Positions 48,897 to 58,065 of a DNA stretch of 60,464 nucleotides are shown here, in pieces (within the stretch, counting starts at the first letter, position 1; each line of letters opens with the position of its first letter). The notes beneath the pieces are model-generated. The model ran no database searches. It was not told the origin of the DNA and saw nothing but the letters and a program-made list of their open reading frames with translations. Source of the DNA: Oscillospiraceae bacterium (GTDB lineage Bacteria > Bacillota > Clostridia > Oscillospirales > Ruminococcaceae); the NCBI GenBank assembly GCA_017399625.1, contig JAFQBT010000096.1, positions 1 to 60,464 of the forward strand, read 5' to 3'. The translations under genes and the position numbers were made by a program.

Positions 48897-49847
48897 TTGA
48901 AAGAACGTAAAACAAAAGAAGAACCTAACGAAATTGAAGAAAAGGACCTTCCCAAAGCGGAAGGTCTTATCATAAAAGCCACCGGCGGATTTTATTATGT
49001 CCGCTCCGGCGAAACAACTTTTGAATGCCGCGCAAGGGGCGTTTTCAGAAAGCACGAAACCTCTCCGCTTGTGGGCGATAAGGTGACGATTTCCGTCCTT
49101 CCGAAGGAAAAAGGCTATATCCACGCCATCCACGAACGGAAAAATTCCCTTGTTCGTCCTCCTCTTGCAAACCTCGATCAGCTTGTTATGGTTGTTTCAG
49201 TTGCGGAACCGGCGCCGAATATCCTTGTTATGGATAAGCTCATTGCCGTTGCGGAACAGCAGGGCGTTGAACCGGTTATCGTTTTCACGAAAACGGACCT
49301 TGCGGATTCAAAACCCTATGCGGAAATCTACCGCAGGGCGGGCTTCCGTGTTTATGAAGTCTGCGCCCTTGAGCATGAAGGAACCGAAGAGGTTTATTCC
49401 ATGCTCAAAGGAAAAATCAGCGCGTTCTGCGGAAACTCCGGCGCAGGAAAATCAAGCCTTCTCAACGATATTTTCCCGGAACTTGCCCTTTCCACCGCGG
49501 AAATCAGCAAAAAGCTCGGCCGGGGAAGACATACAACCCGCCATACGGAACTTTTTGAACTGGAAACCGGCGGCTGGGTTGCGGATACTCCCGGTTTTTC
49601 CGCAATCGAAATGGAAAGAGTCGGAATAATCCGCAAAGCCGAACTCCAGTATTGCTTCCGGGAGTTCGAGCCATATCTTCTCAAATGCAGATTTACCGGA
49701 TGCAGCCATGTTTCCGAAAAAGGCTGCGCTGTGCTGGAAGCGGTTAAGGAAGGAACAATCCCCGAAAGCCGCCATAAAAGCTACTGCATGATGTACGAGG
49801 AAGCAAAACAGATAAAAGAATGGGAACTTGATAAAGAAAATGGCTGA
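48897..49847 (+). CDS. rsgA: Ribosome small subunit-dependent GTPase A
   Basis: 316 residues, TTG start after CGGAGG. An OB fold is followed by a circularly permuted GTPase with G4 'TKTDLAD' before G1 'GNSGAGKSSLLN', 'GRGRHTTRH' and G3 'DTPGFS'. The C-terminal zinc site is 'CRFTGCSHVSEKGC'. It acts in late 30S ribosome maturation. It follows prkC by 5 bases. Confidence 0.95.
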   Translation: MKERKTKEEPNEIEEKDLPKAEGLIIKATGGFYYVRSGETTFECRARGVFRKHETSPLVGDKVTISVLPKEKGYIHAIHERKNSLVRPPLANLDQLVMVVSVAEPAPNILVMDKLIAVAEQQGVEPVIVFTKTDLADSKPYAEIYRRAGFRVYEVCALEHEGTEEVYSMLKGKISAFCGNSGAGKSSLLNDIFPELALSTAEISKKLGRGRHTTRHTELFELETGGWVADTPGFSAIEMERVGIIRKAELQYCFREFEPYLLKCRFTGCSHVSEKGCAVLEAVKEGTIPESRHKSYCMMYEEAKQIKEWELDKENG

Positions 49848-51210
49848 AACACAGGAAGAAAAATTCCGCCGGATGACCGAAGCGCCCGTCGGCAGACTTA
49901 TTTCAAAGCTTGCGGTGCCCTGCATAATAAGCATGCTTGTAACTTCGTTTTACAACATGGCGGACACCTTTTTTGTCGGTCTTATGAAAAGTAATTCCGC
50001 AACCGGCGCCGTGGGCGTTTCGTTTTCAATGATGGCGATAATCCAGGCGGTGGGTTTCTTTTTCGGTCACGGAAGCGGAAATTACATATCACGTGAACTC
50101 GGAAAAAAGAATTATCACGAAGCGGAAAAAATGGCCGCAACCGGATTCTTTTCCGCATTCGCCGCCGGAACTCTTATAATGATAATCGGCGAAATTTTTC
50201 TTGAGGAACTTGCGCTTCTGCTCGGTTCAACGGAAACGATTCTGCCATATACGATGGAATATCTCCGGGCAATCCTTTTCGGCGCGCCCTGGATAACCTC
50301 GTCCTTCGTGCTCAATAACCAGCTCCGTTTCCAGGGAAACGCAGCATACGCGATGGTCGGAATAACCTTCGGTTCGGTGCTGAACATCGCCCTTGACCCC
50401 CTGCTGATTTTCACTTTTGATATGGGAATTGCCGGAGCGGGCTGGGCAACGGTTATAAGCCAGATTGTCGGATTTTTCATTCTGCTTTACGGAATGCAGA
50501 AAAGAGGACATATAAAATTACGCCTTTCAAACATCAGGTTTGAATGGTTTTATTATAAAAATATCTTCGGCGGCGGAGTTCCTTCTCTTGCAAGGCAGGG
50601 GCTTGCCTCCGTTGCAACAATTTCCCTCAACCATGCGGCGGGACCTTACGGCGACGCGGTAATCGCCGCCATGGGCATTGTGCAAAGAATCGCAATGTTC
50701 GGCGCATCAACGATGATCGGTTTCGGCCAGGGCTTCCAGCCCTTCTGCGGATTCAACTACGGAGCGGGACTTTATAAAAGGGTCAAGGAAGGATTTTTCT
50801 ACTGCGTAAAAACCTCCGTTGTTTTCCTGCTCGGAATTGCCGCAGTTGGATTCATCTTTGCTCCGGATATAATCGCTTTGTTCCGTGATGACCCGGACGT
50901 AATCGCCGTCGGAACGGTTGCAACGCGGTTCCAGTGCGTGACCTTTGTCACCCACAGCTGGATAGTCCTCAGCAACATGATGACCCAGGTCATCGGAAGA
51001 ACGGTTCCGGCAACATTCCTTGCAACCGCAAGGCAGGGGCTTTTCTTCATCCCGGCGGTGCTTGTTCTTTCCGAACTCATCGGGGTTACCGGAATCCAGC
51101 TTGCACAGCCAATCGCGGATATCGGAACGCTTCTTTGCGCAATTCCGATACAAATTAAAATTTTAAAAGAAATGGACAGCAAATTATTATCAGAAAAGGA
51201 GAATATATAA
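49840..51210 (+). CDS. MATE-family multidrug/metabolite exporter
   Basis: About 456 residues with 12 predicted membrane helices. 'VGRLISKLAVPCIISMLVTS' near the start and the later 'GFGQGFQPFCGFNYGAGLYK' are typical of the MATE/DinF type, driven by Na+ or H+. ATG 49840 overlaps rsgA by 8 bases; TTG 49828 is an alternative. The substrate is unknown. Confidence 0.9.
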   Translation: MAETQEEKFRRMTEAPVGRLISKLAVPCIISMLVTSFYNMADTFFVGLMKSNSATGAVGVSFSMMAIIQAVGFFFGHGSGNYISRELGKKNYHEAEKMAATGFFSAFAAGTLIMIIGEIFLEELALLLGSTETILPYTMEYLRAILFGAPWITSSFVLNNQLRFQGNAAYAMVGITFGSVLNIALDPLLIFTFDMGIAGAGWATVISQIVGFFILLYGMQKRGHIKLRLSNIRFEWFYYKNIFGGGVPSLARQGLASVATISLNHAAGPYGDAVIAAMGIVQRIAMFGASTMIGFGQGFQPFCGFNYGAGLYKRVKEGFFYCVKTSVVFLLGIAAVGFIFAPDIIALFRDDPDVIAVGTVATRFQCVTFVTHSWIVLSNMMTQVIGRTVPATFLATARQGLFFIPAVLVLSELIGVTGIQLAQPIADIGTLLCAIPIQIKILKEMDSKLLSEKENI

Positions 51211-51741
51211 ATGAATATCTGGCATGATCTTTCCCCCAAAAGAGTAAGACCCGAGGATTTTGTGGCTCTTATCGAAATTCCGAAAGGCAGCAAAAACAAA
51301 TATGAACTCGATAAAGAAACCGGTCTTTTAAAACTCGACCGCGTTCTTTATACTTCCACCCACTATCCCGCAAGCTACGGTTTTATTCCGAGAACCTTTG
51401 CGGATGACGGCGACCCCCTTGACGTTCTTGTTCTTTGCTCCGAGGAAATCTATCCCATGACCCTTGTCCGCTGCAAACCCATCGGCGTTATCAAAATGAC
51501 CGATAACGGCGCTGCGGATGAAAAAATCATCGCTGTTCCGCTCGATGACCCGACTTATAACGGATTTAACGATATTTCCGAAATCCCCGCCCATATTTAC
51601 AGCGAAATGATGCATTTCTTCGAGGTTTATAAGGCTCTTGAAAACAAACAGACCGTTGTTGACGAAGCCTGCGACGCCGCAGAAGCAAAACGCATCATCG
51701 ATTACTGCATCAACAACTACGTTGACAAATTTTGCAAATAA
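51211..51741 (+). CDS. ppa: Inorganic pyrophosphatase (soluble, family I)
   Basis: 176 residues. 'IEIPKGSKNKYELDKETG', 'YPASYGFIPRTFADDGDPLD' and the signature 'DGDPLDVLVL' identify a family I pyrophosphatase, which splits PPi to two phosphates and so pulls biosynthetic reactions forward. The ATG directly follows the MATE stop, with GGAG in the tail of that gene. Confidence 0.95.
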   Translation: MNIWHDLSPKRVRPEDFVALIEIPKGSKNKYELDKETGLLKLDRVLYTSTHYPASYGFIPRTFADDGDPLDVLVLCSEEIYPMTLVRCKPIGVIKMTDNGAADEKIIAVPLDDPTYNGFNDISEIPAHIYSEMMHFFEVYKALENKQTVVDEACDAAEAKRIIDYCINNYVDKFCK

Positions 51742-51753
51742 TCCGCATTGAAG

Positions 51754-51781
51754 AATCCCGCCATCCGGCGGGATTTTTTTG
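51754..51781 (+). terminator. Rho-independent terminator
   Basis: AATCCCGCC-ATCC-GGCGGGATT is a perfect 9-bp stem with a T tract, ending the transcription unit after the pyrophosphatase. Confidence 0.93.
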
Positions 51782-51782
51782 T

Positions 51783-51810
51783 TTGACATCCTGCACCGTT
51801 ATGATAAAAT
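51783..51810 (+). promoter_or_regulatory. Sigma-A-type promoter of the dockerin protein gene
   Basis: TTGACA (51783-51788), 16 bp, TAAAAT (51805-51810), 27 bases before the start codon. Confidence 0.7.
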
Positions 51811-51836
51811 ATCATTAGATTAAAGGAAAGGGGAAA

Positions 51837-54800
51837 ATGCCCTTGAAAAAGACAGCGAAAAGACTGATATCGCTTCTTCTTGCTTTCGTTCTCGCTTTCG
51901 GCGCTGTGCCGGTGGAAACAAAGGCTGAGGAAATAATCGAGGATGAATTGCAGCAGGCACTTTATCTGATTCCGGAGGGATATCCGAATATCGATTTCTT
52001 TGCGCCGGGAACGGAATATACCGTTCCGGAAACGGTGACGGCAGATGAAGCAAAAGCAAGGGTTCTTGATCTTGCGGAAAAATTCGAAGGAAAGTTTTTC
52101 ACCGTAAGCGGAAATTACTGCACCGCATCCGGAATCCACGCAACTGCCTGCAGCAACTGCCTTATGAGTAATGTTATTGCGGCGGAATGGGTCGAGGAAC
52201 TGGTCGGAATGGGAACTCTTGATGCGTCCCTCTGTCCGACCCAGTACAGCTATAAGGGAACCCAGGGTTCTGCGGACGGATATCAGTGCTTTGGCTTTGC
52301 AAACTTTGCTCATTGGTATGTTTTTGCGGAAAAAAACACCGATAAAGTCACCTCAACACTTGAACTCACCGGTCCCATGACCTATGAAACCATGATAAAA
52401 GCTCTTCCGGGCGACGTTATCCGTTCGAACTATTACGGCGGACATTCCATGATTTTCATAGATTGCGACAGCACCGGCTATACCGTTCTCGACAGCAACC
52501 ATACCGGAAATGCCGACGGGAAATCCGCCTGCATCGTAAAGGTGCATAAAGTAAAATATAACGCAAAATATACAGTTGCGGTCACAGGAACGACTAACTA
52601 TGACCGTGAAAGCGCAACGGAATATTTCCTCGTGAAATATAACGCCAACGGCGGAACGGGCGCACCGGCTTCGCAGATTAAAACCGAGGACGTGAACCTT
52701 GTTCTCGCAAGCGATATTCCGACTTTTGAGGGAAGAGAGTTCCTTGGCTGGGCAAGAACCGCCGATGCGGCTGTTCCGGAATTTGCACCCGGCGCGGAAT
52801 ATTCCGAAAACGCGGATATCACTCTTTATGCGGTTTGGAGCGAATGCAGGCACAGCTATAAAAACGGCATCTGCACCATCTGCGGCGGCGCCGAATGGGA
52901 TACCAACGGCAACGATGTGCTGGAGATTCTGATGATAGGCAACAGCTTCAGCTGGGATGCTTCGGATTTCTGGTACGATATGCAGGAAAGCATGACCTAT
53001 AATGCAATGAAGAGCATGATTGCAGACCAATATGACGTTCATCTGGCGGTTATGTATAAAGGTTCAGCAACTCTGGCATATCATGCAACCTGCGCCATGA
53101 AGAATACCGCGTCCTATACATATACGGAAATCGGTCCGGAAACCAATTATAAATGGACCCCCTCAAGCGGAAAAAATGCAGACAATAATATCCTCAGCAA
53201 GCTGGACGCGCGGGAATGGGATATCATTGTTATCCAGTCCTATCAGCATGAAGCGGACGGAACGGAACCCCGCTCCACATATACCGGCGGCGACGCCCGG
53301 TTTGAAAAGCCGGAAGATTCCGTCGGATATCTGCTGGATTATTTCGCGGAGCATGAGCCCGCCGCTGAAGTTTACTATTACATGCCCTGGGCCACCACAA
53401 AATTTTATGGCGATGACACGGTTTCCGGCTATAAGGCTATTGCTGAATATTCACCAGATTATATGAATATGAAGGGTATTAACAGCGGCAGAGAATTTGC
53501 GGGTACCATTCCGGTCGGCACCGGAATCCAGAACGCAAGAACAACCTATTTTGATGCGCTCCGTTACAGTTCCGGTACCGGAGAAACAAATCTTCTCAAA
53601 GACCCTCAGATCGGTCTGCAGTACGATGTCCAGCATCTGAGTTTCGGAATCGGAAGATACATCGCGGGCGTTGTTGTGGCCGAAACGCTGATACCTCAGT
53701 CAGCACGTAAAGATTCCTGCACTCTGCCCGTAATCAAGGAAAGTCCTGCTGTGGGTGAACTTCCTCTGGAATACACCGAAATAGCGCAGCTTGCGGCAAA
53801 AAAAGCAATCAGCAGTCCGTATGAGATCACAACTCTGAACGGTTACGAAAAAGACCCGGCAGACAGAATATGCGATTCTCTTGTGTGCCGGGAATATAAA
53901 GCCGAAGGAATCACCGATGAAGCGGCGCTTGTTGCTTATATGCAGAGCATTCTGAACGAATATCTGAAAGACGCCTGTGATGCGGAAACGACGATTGAAA
54001 TCAACAGCTTCCAGCAGGAGAACGGAGTGCTGACCGGCATGGATTGCTCGGTAACCCTTCGGGTCGGCTATACCACAAGAACGGTCAACATTAACGTGAC
54101 TGACGGAAAATCCCACGTTTTCGGCGAATGGATACACGAAACCGTTCCCTCGGCAGAAGGCGTCGGAATCGATAAACGAATCTGCAAAAACTGCGGATTT
54201 GTTGAAACTGTGGAAGTGGAAGGTTCCTGGCAGAAATTTGCTCTGGCGGACCACCTGCAGAAACTTCCGGATGCATTCTGCAGCAAAACAAATCTCTGGA
54301 GCCTGCTGGTTCCCGAAAAGGATATGATCGACCATCAGGGCAACTGGGTGGATGCCGGATCGACGGTTTATTCCGTTACAATACCCGTATCGCCCGGAGA
54401 CAGAATCTATGCAAATTCCTTCGACCAGACCGGATCCCGTAAGGGCATCCAGGTAAGCTTTATCGGCGATTACGGAATTGTTAAAACAACTTTCTCAAGC
54501 CAGACTTACAGCGAATTCCATGCCAACGGAGGTTACCTTATTGCGCCGGAGGGTGCGATTGCGGTCAATATCCCCGTCTGGGATGTGAACGCGGAAAATA
54601 ATGTTGTTAATATCCTGGATGCGGAACATATCTACGAATCCGTCGTCACCGAACCCACCTGCACCGAACAGGGTTATACAACATATACCTGCAAATTCTG
54701 CGGGGAAAGTTATGTTGGGGATTATGTCCCTGCCCTCGGGCATACCTACGCAAACGGCATCTGTACCATCTGCGGCGCATGGGAATATCCCATGGGCGAC

Positions 54801-54995
54801 ATCAACCTCGACGGTTCCGTCAACGTAAAAGATGCCTATTATGCCCGCCTTGTTGCGGCAAAACTCATCAGACCCACCGAACAGCAGATCCTGCTCGGCG
54901 ACGCTGACCTCGACGGAAAAATCACTGCTCTTGATGCGAACATCATCCGCAAATTCGCGGTGAAAATCATAACAGAAATTCCGGTTAAAAAATGA
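51837..54995 (+). CDS. Secreted dockerin protein with a cysteine-peptidase-like and an SGNH-like domain
   Basis: 1,052 residues. Signal peptide about 1-30 ('LISLLLAFVLAFGAVPV'). Residues 60-250 resemble a CHAP/NlpC-type cysteine peptidase ('QCFGFANFAHWY' with Cys151; 'GGHSMIF' with His203). Residues 262-335 are one InlB-type B-repeat ('YNANGGTGAP'). Residues 360-620 resemble DUF4886/SGNH hydrolases ('ILMIGNSFSWD' with Ser370; 'DVQH' with Asp597 and His600). 'NGICTICG' occurs twice. The C-terminal 60 residues are a type I dockerin with two calcium loops, 'GDINLDGSVNVKDA' and 'GDADLDGKITALDA', so it should dock on a cohesin scaffold. The RBS is GGAAAGGGG. Confidence 0.83.
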   Translation: MPLKKTAKRLISLLLAFVLAFGAVPVETKAEEIIEDELQQALYLIPEGYPNIDFFAPGTEYTVPETVTADEAKARVLDLAEKFEGKFFTVSGNYCTASGIHATACSNCLMSNVIAAEWVEELVGMGTLDASLCPTQYSYKGTQGSADGYQCFGFANFAHWYVFAEKNTDKVTSTLELTGPMTYETMIKALPGDVIRSNYYGGHSMIFIDCDSTGYTVLDSNHTGNADGKSACIVKVHKVKYNAKYTVAVTGTTNYDRESATEYFLVKYNANGGTGAPASQIKTEDVNLVLASDIPTFEGREFLGWARTADAAVPEFAPGAEYSENADITLYAVWSECRHSYKNGICTICGGAEWDTNGNDVLEILMIGNSFSWDASDFWYDMQESMTYNAMKSMIADQYDVHLAVMYKGSATLAYHATCAMKNTASYTYTEIGPETNYKWTPSSGKNADNNILSKLDAREWDIIVIQSYQHEADGTEPRSTYTGGDARFEKPEDSVGYLLDYFAEHEPAAEVYYYMPWATTKFYGDDTVSGYKAIAEYSPDYMNMKGINSGREFAGTIPVGTGIQNARTTYFDALRYSSGTGETNLLKDPQIGLQYDVQHLSFGIGRYIAGVVVAETLIPQSARKDSCTLPVIKESPAVGELPLEYTEIAQLAAKKAISSPYEITTLNGYEKDPADRICDSLVCREYKAEGITDEAALVAYMQSILNEYLKDACDAETTIEINSFQQENGVLTGMDCSVTLRVGYTTRTVNINVTDGKSHVFGEWIHETVPSAEGVGIDKRICKNCGFVETVEVEGSWQKFALADHLQKLPDAFCSKTNLWSLLVPEKDMIDHQGNWVDAGSTVYSVTIPVSPGDRIYANSFDQTGSRKGIQVSFIGDYGIVKTTFSSQTYSEFHANGGYLIAPEGAIAVNIPVWDVNAENNVVNILDAEHIYESVVTEPTCTEQGYTTYTCKFCGESYVGDYVPALGHTYANGICTICGAWEYPMGDINLDGSVNVKDAYYARLVAAKLIRPTEQQILLGDADLDGKITALDANIIRKFAVKIITEIPVKK

Positions 54996-55010
54996 TGCTC
55001 AAAAAGGAAA

Positions 55011-55046
55011 AATCCCGTGCTCAGAAATGAGCACGGGATTTTTTTT
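55011..55046. terminator. Bidirectional terminator between the dockerin gene and spoVM
   Basis: AATCCCGTGCTCA-GAAA-TGAGCACGGGATT is a perfect 13-bp stem with A/T runs on both sides, so it can stop transcription from both strands. The spoVM stop codon lies in its T tract. Confidence 0.93.
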
Positions 55047-55125
55047 AATCCTCCCTGCCGATTCTGAAAATCATACGCAGAAAGGGCGCAAGGAATTTCG
55101 GGCTGTTCACAACAACGATTTTCAT
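55045..55125 (-). CDS. spoVM: Stage V sporulation protein M
   Basis: 26 residues, exactly the length of Bacillus subtilis SpoVM as I remember it. The match includes Met1-Lys2, Pro9-Lys10-Phe11-Leu12 ('SPKFLAPFLRMIF'), Arg17 and the C-terminal Asp26. SpoVM is an amphipathic helix that recognises the curved outer forespore membrane and anchors SpoIVA, the base of the spore coat. The RBS on the minus strand is GGAGGTG, 10 bases before ATG (55125-55123). It is too short for most gene finders. Confidence 0.9.
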   Translation of the reverse strand: MKIVVVNSPKFLAPFLRMIFRIGRED

Positions 55126-55141
55126 AAAAAACGCACCTCCG

Positions 55142-55294
55142 TCATCGAAGAATCAAACGGTGAATTGCTCCCGCCGCAAGAAAAAGAAGCATGAGCACGA
55201 TGAAAAGCGGGAGAAACTTTACAAAAAGTCCGACAAAAAATCCTGCCGCGAAAAATACCGCCGGATTCATAAAATTCGCTCTGCATCTCTGCAT
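55142..55294 (-). CDS. 50-residue membrane protein in the spoVM operon
   Basis: It starts at ATG 55294-55292, 6 bases after GAGGTG, and ends 16 bases before the spoVM start. The middle ('FFAAGFFVGLFVKFLPLFIV' and onward) is one long or two short hydrophobic helices, with basic ends ('MQRCRA', 'HRLILR'). Pairing with spoVM suggests a sporulation-time membrane role. No family is recognised. Confidence 0.68.
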   Translation of the reverse strand: MQRCRANFMNPAVFFAAGFFVGLFVKFLPLFIVLMLLFLAAGAIHRLILR

Positions 55295-55317
55295 CCTGCA
55301 CACCTCTTTTTTCGGTT

Positions 55318-55325
55318 TTTGTATG
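55318..55325 (-). promoter_or_regulatory. Possible sigma-E -10 element for the spoVM operon
   Basis: On the minus strand the sequence is CATACAAA, close to the sigma-E -10 consensus CATACAAT, 24 bases before the start of the 50-residue protein. No convincing -35 was seen, so this is tentative. spoVM is sigma-E-dependent in B. subtilis. It overlaps the dacF-like leader, which is transcribed the other way. Confidence 0.4.
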
Positions 55326-55427
55326 ATATCCTATGCAAAAAACGCCTTTCCGGTTACAAAAACCGCATTTTTTGCCCCGCTTCGGAATATTAATATCAAA
55401 AACTCATGTTCTGAAAAGGGTGAAAAT

Positions 55428-56564
55428 ATGAAAAAACTTCTTTCGATTATCCTTGCTTTCTGCCTTGCGTTTTCTTTTTCCAAAGCCGCCTTTGCCGACG
55501 GAATCAGCTTTTCTGCAAAATCCGCGGTGCTTGCTGAACGCAAAACAGGAAAAATCCTTTTTGAATATAACGCGGATGCTCCGATGCCGCCTGCTTCCAT
55601 CACAAAAATAATGACACTTCTCCTTGTTATGGAAGCTATCGAAAGCGGAAAGCTCACTCTCGAGACGGAAATCACCGCCAGCGAACACGCCTGCTCCATG
55701 GGCGGAAGCCAGATCTGGCTTGAACCGGGCGAAGTTTTCACAGTTCACGAACTGCTGAAAGCCGCGGCGATTGCATCCGCAAACGATGCCTGCACCGCCC
55801 TTGCGGAAGCTGTTTCCGGAAGCGAGGAAGCTTTTGTCGATCTTATGAACCAAAAAGCCGCGGAGCTCGGAATGGAGAACACCGTTTTTAAAAACTGTAC
55901 CGGACTTGATGCGGAAGGCCACGTTTCCACCGCAAAGGATATCGCAAAGATGTCCGCGGCTCTGCTCTCCCACGAAAAGATAAAAGAATATTCCACCGTC
56001 TGGATGGATAGCCTTCGCGGCGGCGAAACGGAACTCACCAACACAAACAAGCTTGTGCGGTTCTATAAAGGCTGTACCGGTCTGAAAACCGGTTCCACTG
56101 ACGAAGCCGGATGCTGCCTTGCGGCTTCTGCGGAAAGGGACGGAATGGAGCTTATCTCCGTGACCCTCGGTTCTCCTAACACCGACGAGCGCTTTGCCGC
56201 AGGAAGAAAGCTCCTCGATTATGGATTTGCCAATTTCGCAGTTGCCTCGCCGAAGCCTCCGGAAGAGGAACTGCACGAAATCCCGGTGCTCCACGGAACA
56301 AAGGATTCGGTTTCACCGGTTTTTGCCGTTCCGGAAAGCTATCTTCTTCCGAAAGGGCAGGAGAGCCTTATTACCCAGGAGGTAATCCTTCCGGAAAATC
56401 TTGAAGCACCGGTGGAAAAAGGCAGGGTTATCGGAAGGGTAAAGGTTCTCCTCAGCGGCGGGGAAATCGGCGGATACAATATTCTTGCCGGGGAAGCGGT
56501 TGAAAAAATGAGCTTTTCCGCCGCGTTGCGGATTCTTTTTCTCGAAGCGGTTTCGACCTTATGA
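55428..56564 (+). CDS. D-alanyl-D-alanine carboxypeptidase (DacF/low-mass PBP type)
   Basis: 378 residues from ATG 55428; the longer in-frame extension to 55191 would run antisense through the spoVM-pair genes. Signal peptide 'LLSIILAFCLAFSFSKAAFA'. Active-site motifs: SxxK 'SITK' (Ser57), SxN 'SAN' and 'KTGST'. A C-terminal PBP5-type domain follows. It trims pentapeptides in peptidoglycan. The RBS (AAAAGGGTG) is weak. In related species such enzymes often act in sporulation or vegetative wall maturation. Confidence 0.9.
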   Translation: MKKLLSIILAFCLAFSFSKAAFADGISFSAKSAVLAERKTGKILFEYNADAPMPPASITKIMTLLLVMEAIESGKLTLETEITASEHACSMGGSQIWLEPGEVFTVHELLKAAAIASANDACTALAEAVSGSEEAFVDLMNQKAAELGMENTVFKNCTGLDAEGHVSTAKDIAKMSAALLSHEKIKEYSTVWMDSLRGGETELTNTNKLVRFYKGCTGLKTGSTDEAGCCLAASAERDGMELISVTLGSPNTDERFAAGRKLLDYGFANFAVASPKPPEEELHEIPVLHGTKDSVSPVFAVPESYLLPKGQESLITQEVILPENLEAPVEKGRVIGRVKVLLSGGEIGGYNILAGEAVEKMSFSAALRILFLEAVSTL

Positions 56565-56603
56565 AAAATTTTTATATGAGGCAAGATTTCGCTCCTTTGC
56601 CAC

Positions 56604-56632
56604 TTGCAAAAATCGGCGTTTTAGGTTATTAT
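56604..56632 (+). promoter_or_regulatory. Sigma-A-type promoter of pgi
   Basis: TTGCAA (56604-56609), 17 bp, TATTAT (56627-56632), 38 bases before the start codon. Confidence 0.65.
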
Positions 56633-56669
56633 ATATGCAGGATAATATCATTATTCAGGAGGTGTCCCA

Positions 56670-58004
56670 ATGCCGAAGCTTGATTTTCGGTACCTGAAAG
56701 ACTTTATCTCCGAAGAGGATTTTTCCGCAAAAGTTCAGAAAGCCGAGGAAGCCCACCGCACTCTTATGACAAAATCCGGTGCAGGAAACGATTTCACCGG
56801 CTTTGTGGAACTTCCGGAGGAATATGACCGGGAAGAATTTTCCCGCATCATTGCCGCCGCGGAAAAAATCAGAAAGCAAAGCGAAGTTCTCATCGTGATC
56901 GGAATCGGCGGTTCCTATCTCGGAGCAAGAGCGGTTATCGAACTTTGCACTTCTCCTCTCCGCAACAGAATCCGCAAGGACGGTCCGGAAGTTTATTTTG
57001 CCGGATGCAATCTCAGCCCGGATTATATGTCCGAAATTGCGGAAATCTGTGAAGATAAGGATTTTTCCGTAAATGTAATTTCCAAATCCGGCACCACAAC
57101 GGAGCCGGCAATCGCTTTCCGCTTCTTCCGCGAAATTCTCGAAAAGAAATACGGAAAAGAAGGAGCAAAGGAAAGAATCTATTGCACCACCGACAGAGCC
57201 AGAGGTACCCTCAAGGCTGTTGCGGATAAAGAAGGTTGGGAAACCTTCGTCGTTCCGGATGATATCGGCGGAAGATTTTCCGTTCTCACTCCGGTCGGAC
57301 TTCTTCCCATTGCTGCCGCGGGAATTGATATCAATGAACTGATGTCCGGCGCCGCGGAAGCAAAAAAGGTTTATGAAAATCCTGTTTTTTCCGAAAACGA
57401 AGCAATGCAGTATGCCGCCGCAAGAAACATTCTTCTTGAAAAAGGAAAGGCGCTGGAGCTCCTCGTAAGCTATGAACCTTCCTTCAGCCAGATGGCTGAA
57501 TGGTGGAAACAGCTTTTCGGCGAAAGCGAAGGAAAGGACGGAAAAGGAATTTTCCCCTGCTCCGCGATTTTCTCGATGGACCTTCATTCCCTCGGACAGT
57601 TTGTCCAGGACGGAACAAGAAATCTTTTCGAAACCGTTGTCCGTTTTGAAAAGGCAAAAACAAAACTTTCCGTTGCCGCAGATGAAGAAAACGGCGACGG
57701 GCTCAATTTCCTCGCAGGAATGGACATGCAGGATATCAACGAAAAAGCAAGACTCGGAACCCTTGTTGCACATACCGAGGGCGGAGTTCCCAACATCGTA
57801 ATCACCTGCGAAGAAAGATCCCCGAAGGAAATCGGAAAACTCATCTATTTCTTTGAAATCGCATGTGCGGTTTCGGGCTATATGCTTGGGGTAAACCCCT
57901 TTAACCAGCCCGGCGTCGAAAGCTATAAAAAGAACATGTTCGCCCTTCTCGGAAAACCGGGATATGAGGACATGAAAGCGGCAATCGAAGCAAAACTCGA
58001 CTGA
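56670..58004 (+). CDS. pgi: Glucose-6-phosphate isomerase
   Basis: 444 residues, the short clostridial/bacillar form. It interconverts glucose-6-phosphate and fructose-6-phosphate in the cytoplasm. 'VIGIGGSYLGARAVIE', 'VISKSGTTTEPAIAFRF', 'DDIGGRFSVLTPVGLLP' and the C-terminal 'GVNPFNQPGVESYK' are family signatures. The RBS is AGGAGGTG. Confidence 0.96.
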   Translation: MPKLDFRYLKDFISEEDFSAKVQKAEEAHRTLMTKSGAGNDFTGFVELPEEYDREEFSRIIAAAEKIRKQSEVLIVIGIGGSYLGARAVIELCTSPLRNRIRKDGPEVYFAGCNLSPDYMSEIAEICEDKDFSVNVISKSGTTTEPAIAFRFFREILEKKYGKEGAKERIYCTTDRARGTLKAVADKEGWETFVVPDDIGGRFSVLTPVGLLPIAAAGIDINELMSGAAEAKKVYENPVFSENEAMQYAAARNILLEKGKALELLVSYEPSFSQMAEWWKQLFGESEGKDGKGIFPCSAIFSMDLHSLGQFVQDGTRNLFETVVRFEKAKTKLSVAADEENGDGLNFLAGMDMQDINEKARLGTLVAHTEGGVPNIVITCEERSPKEIGKLIYFFEIACAVSGYMLGVNPFNQPGVESYKKNMFALLGKPGYEDMKAAIEAKLD

Positions 58005-58065
58005 TTTTCGGTCAAACTGCGTTCGCGCAATGATAATACATTTTGAACAGAGGGAGACAATTACC

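Noticed and set aside
55191-55427. N-terminal extension of the carboxypeptidase by 79 codons
   Set aside because: The real signal peptide starts at 55428 with an RBS; the extension is antisense to the spoVM-pair membrane gene and has no RBS.
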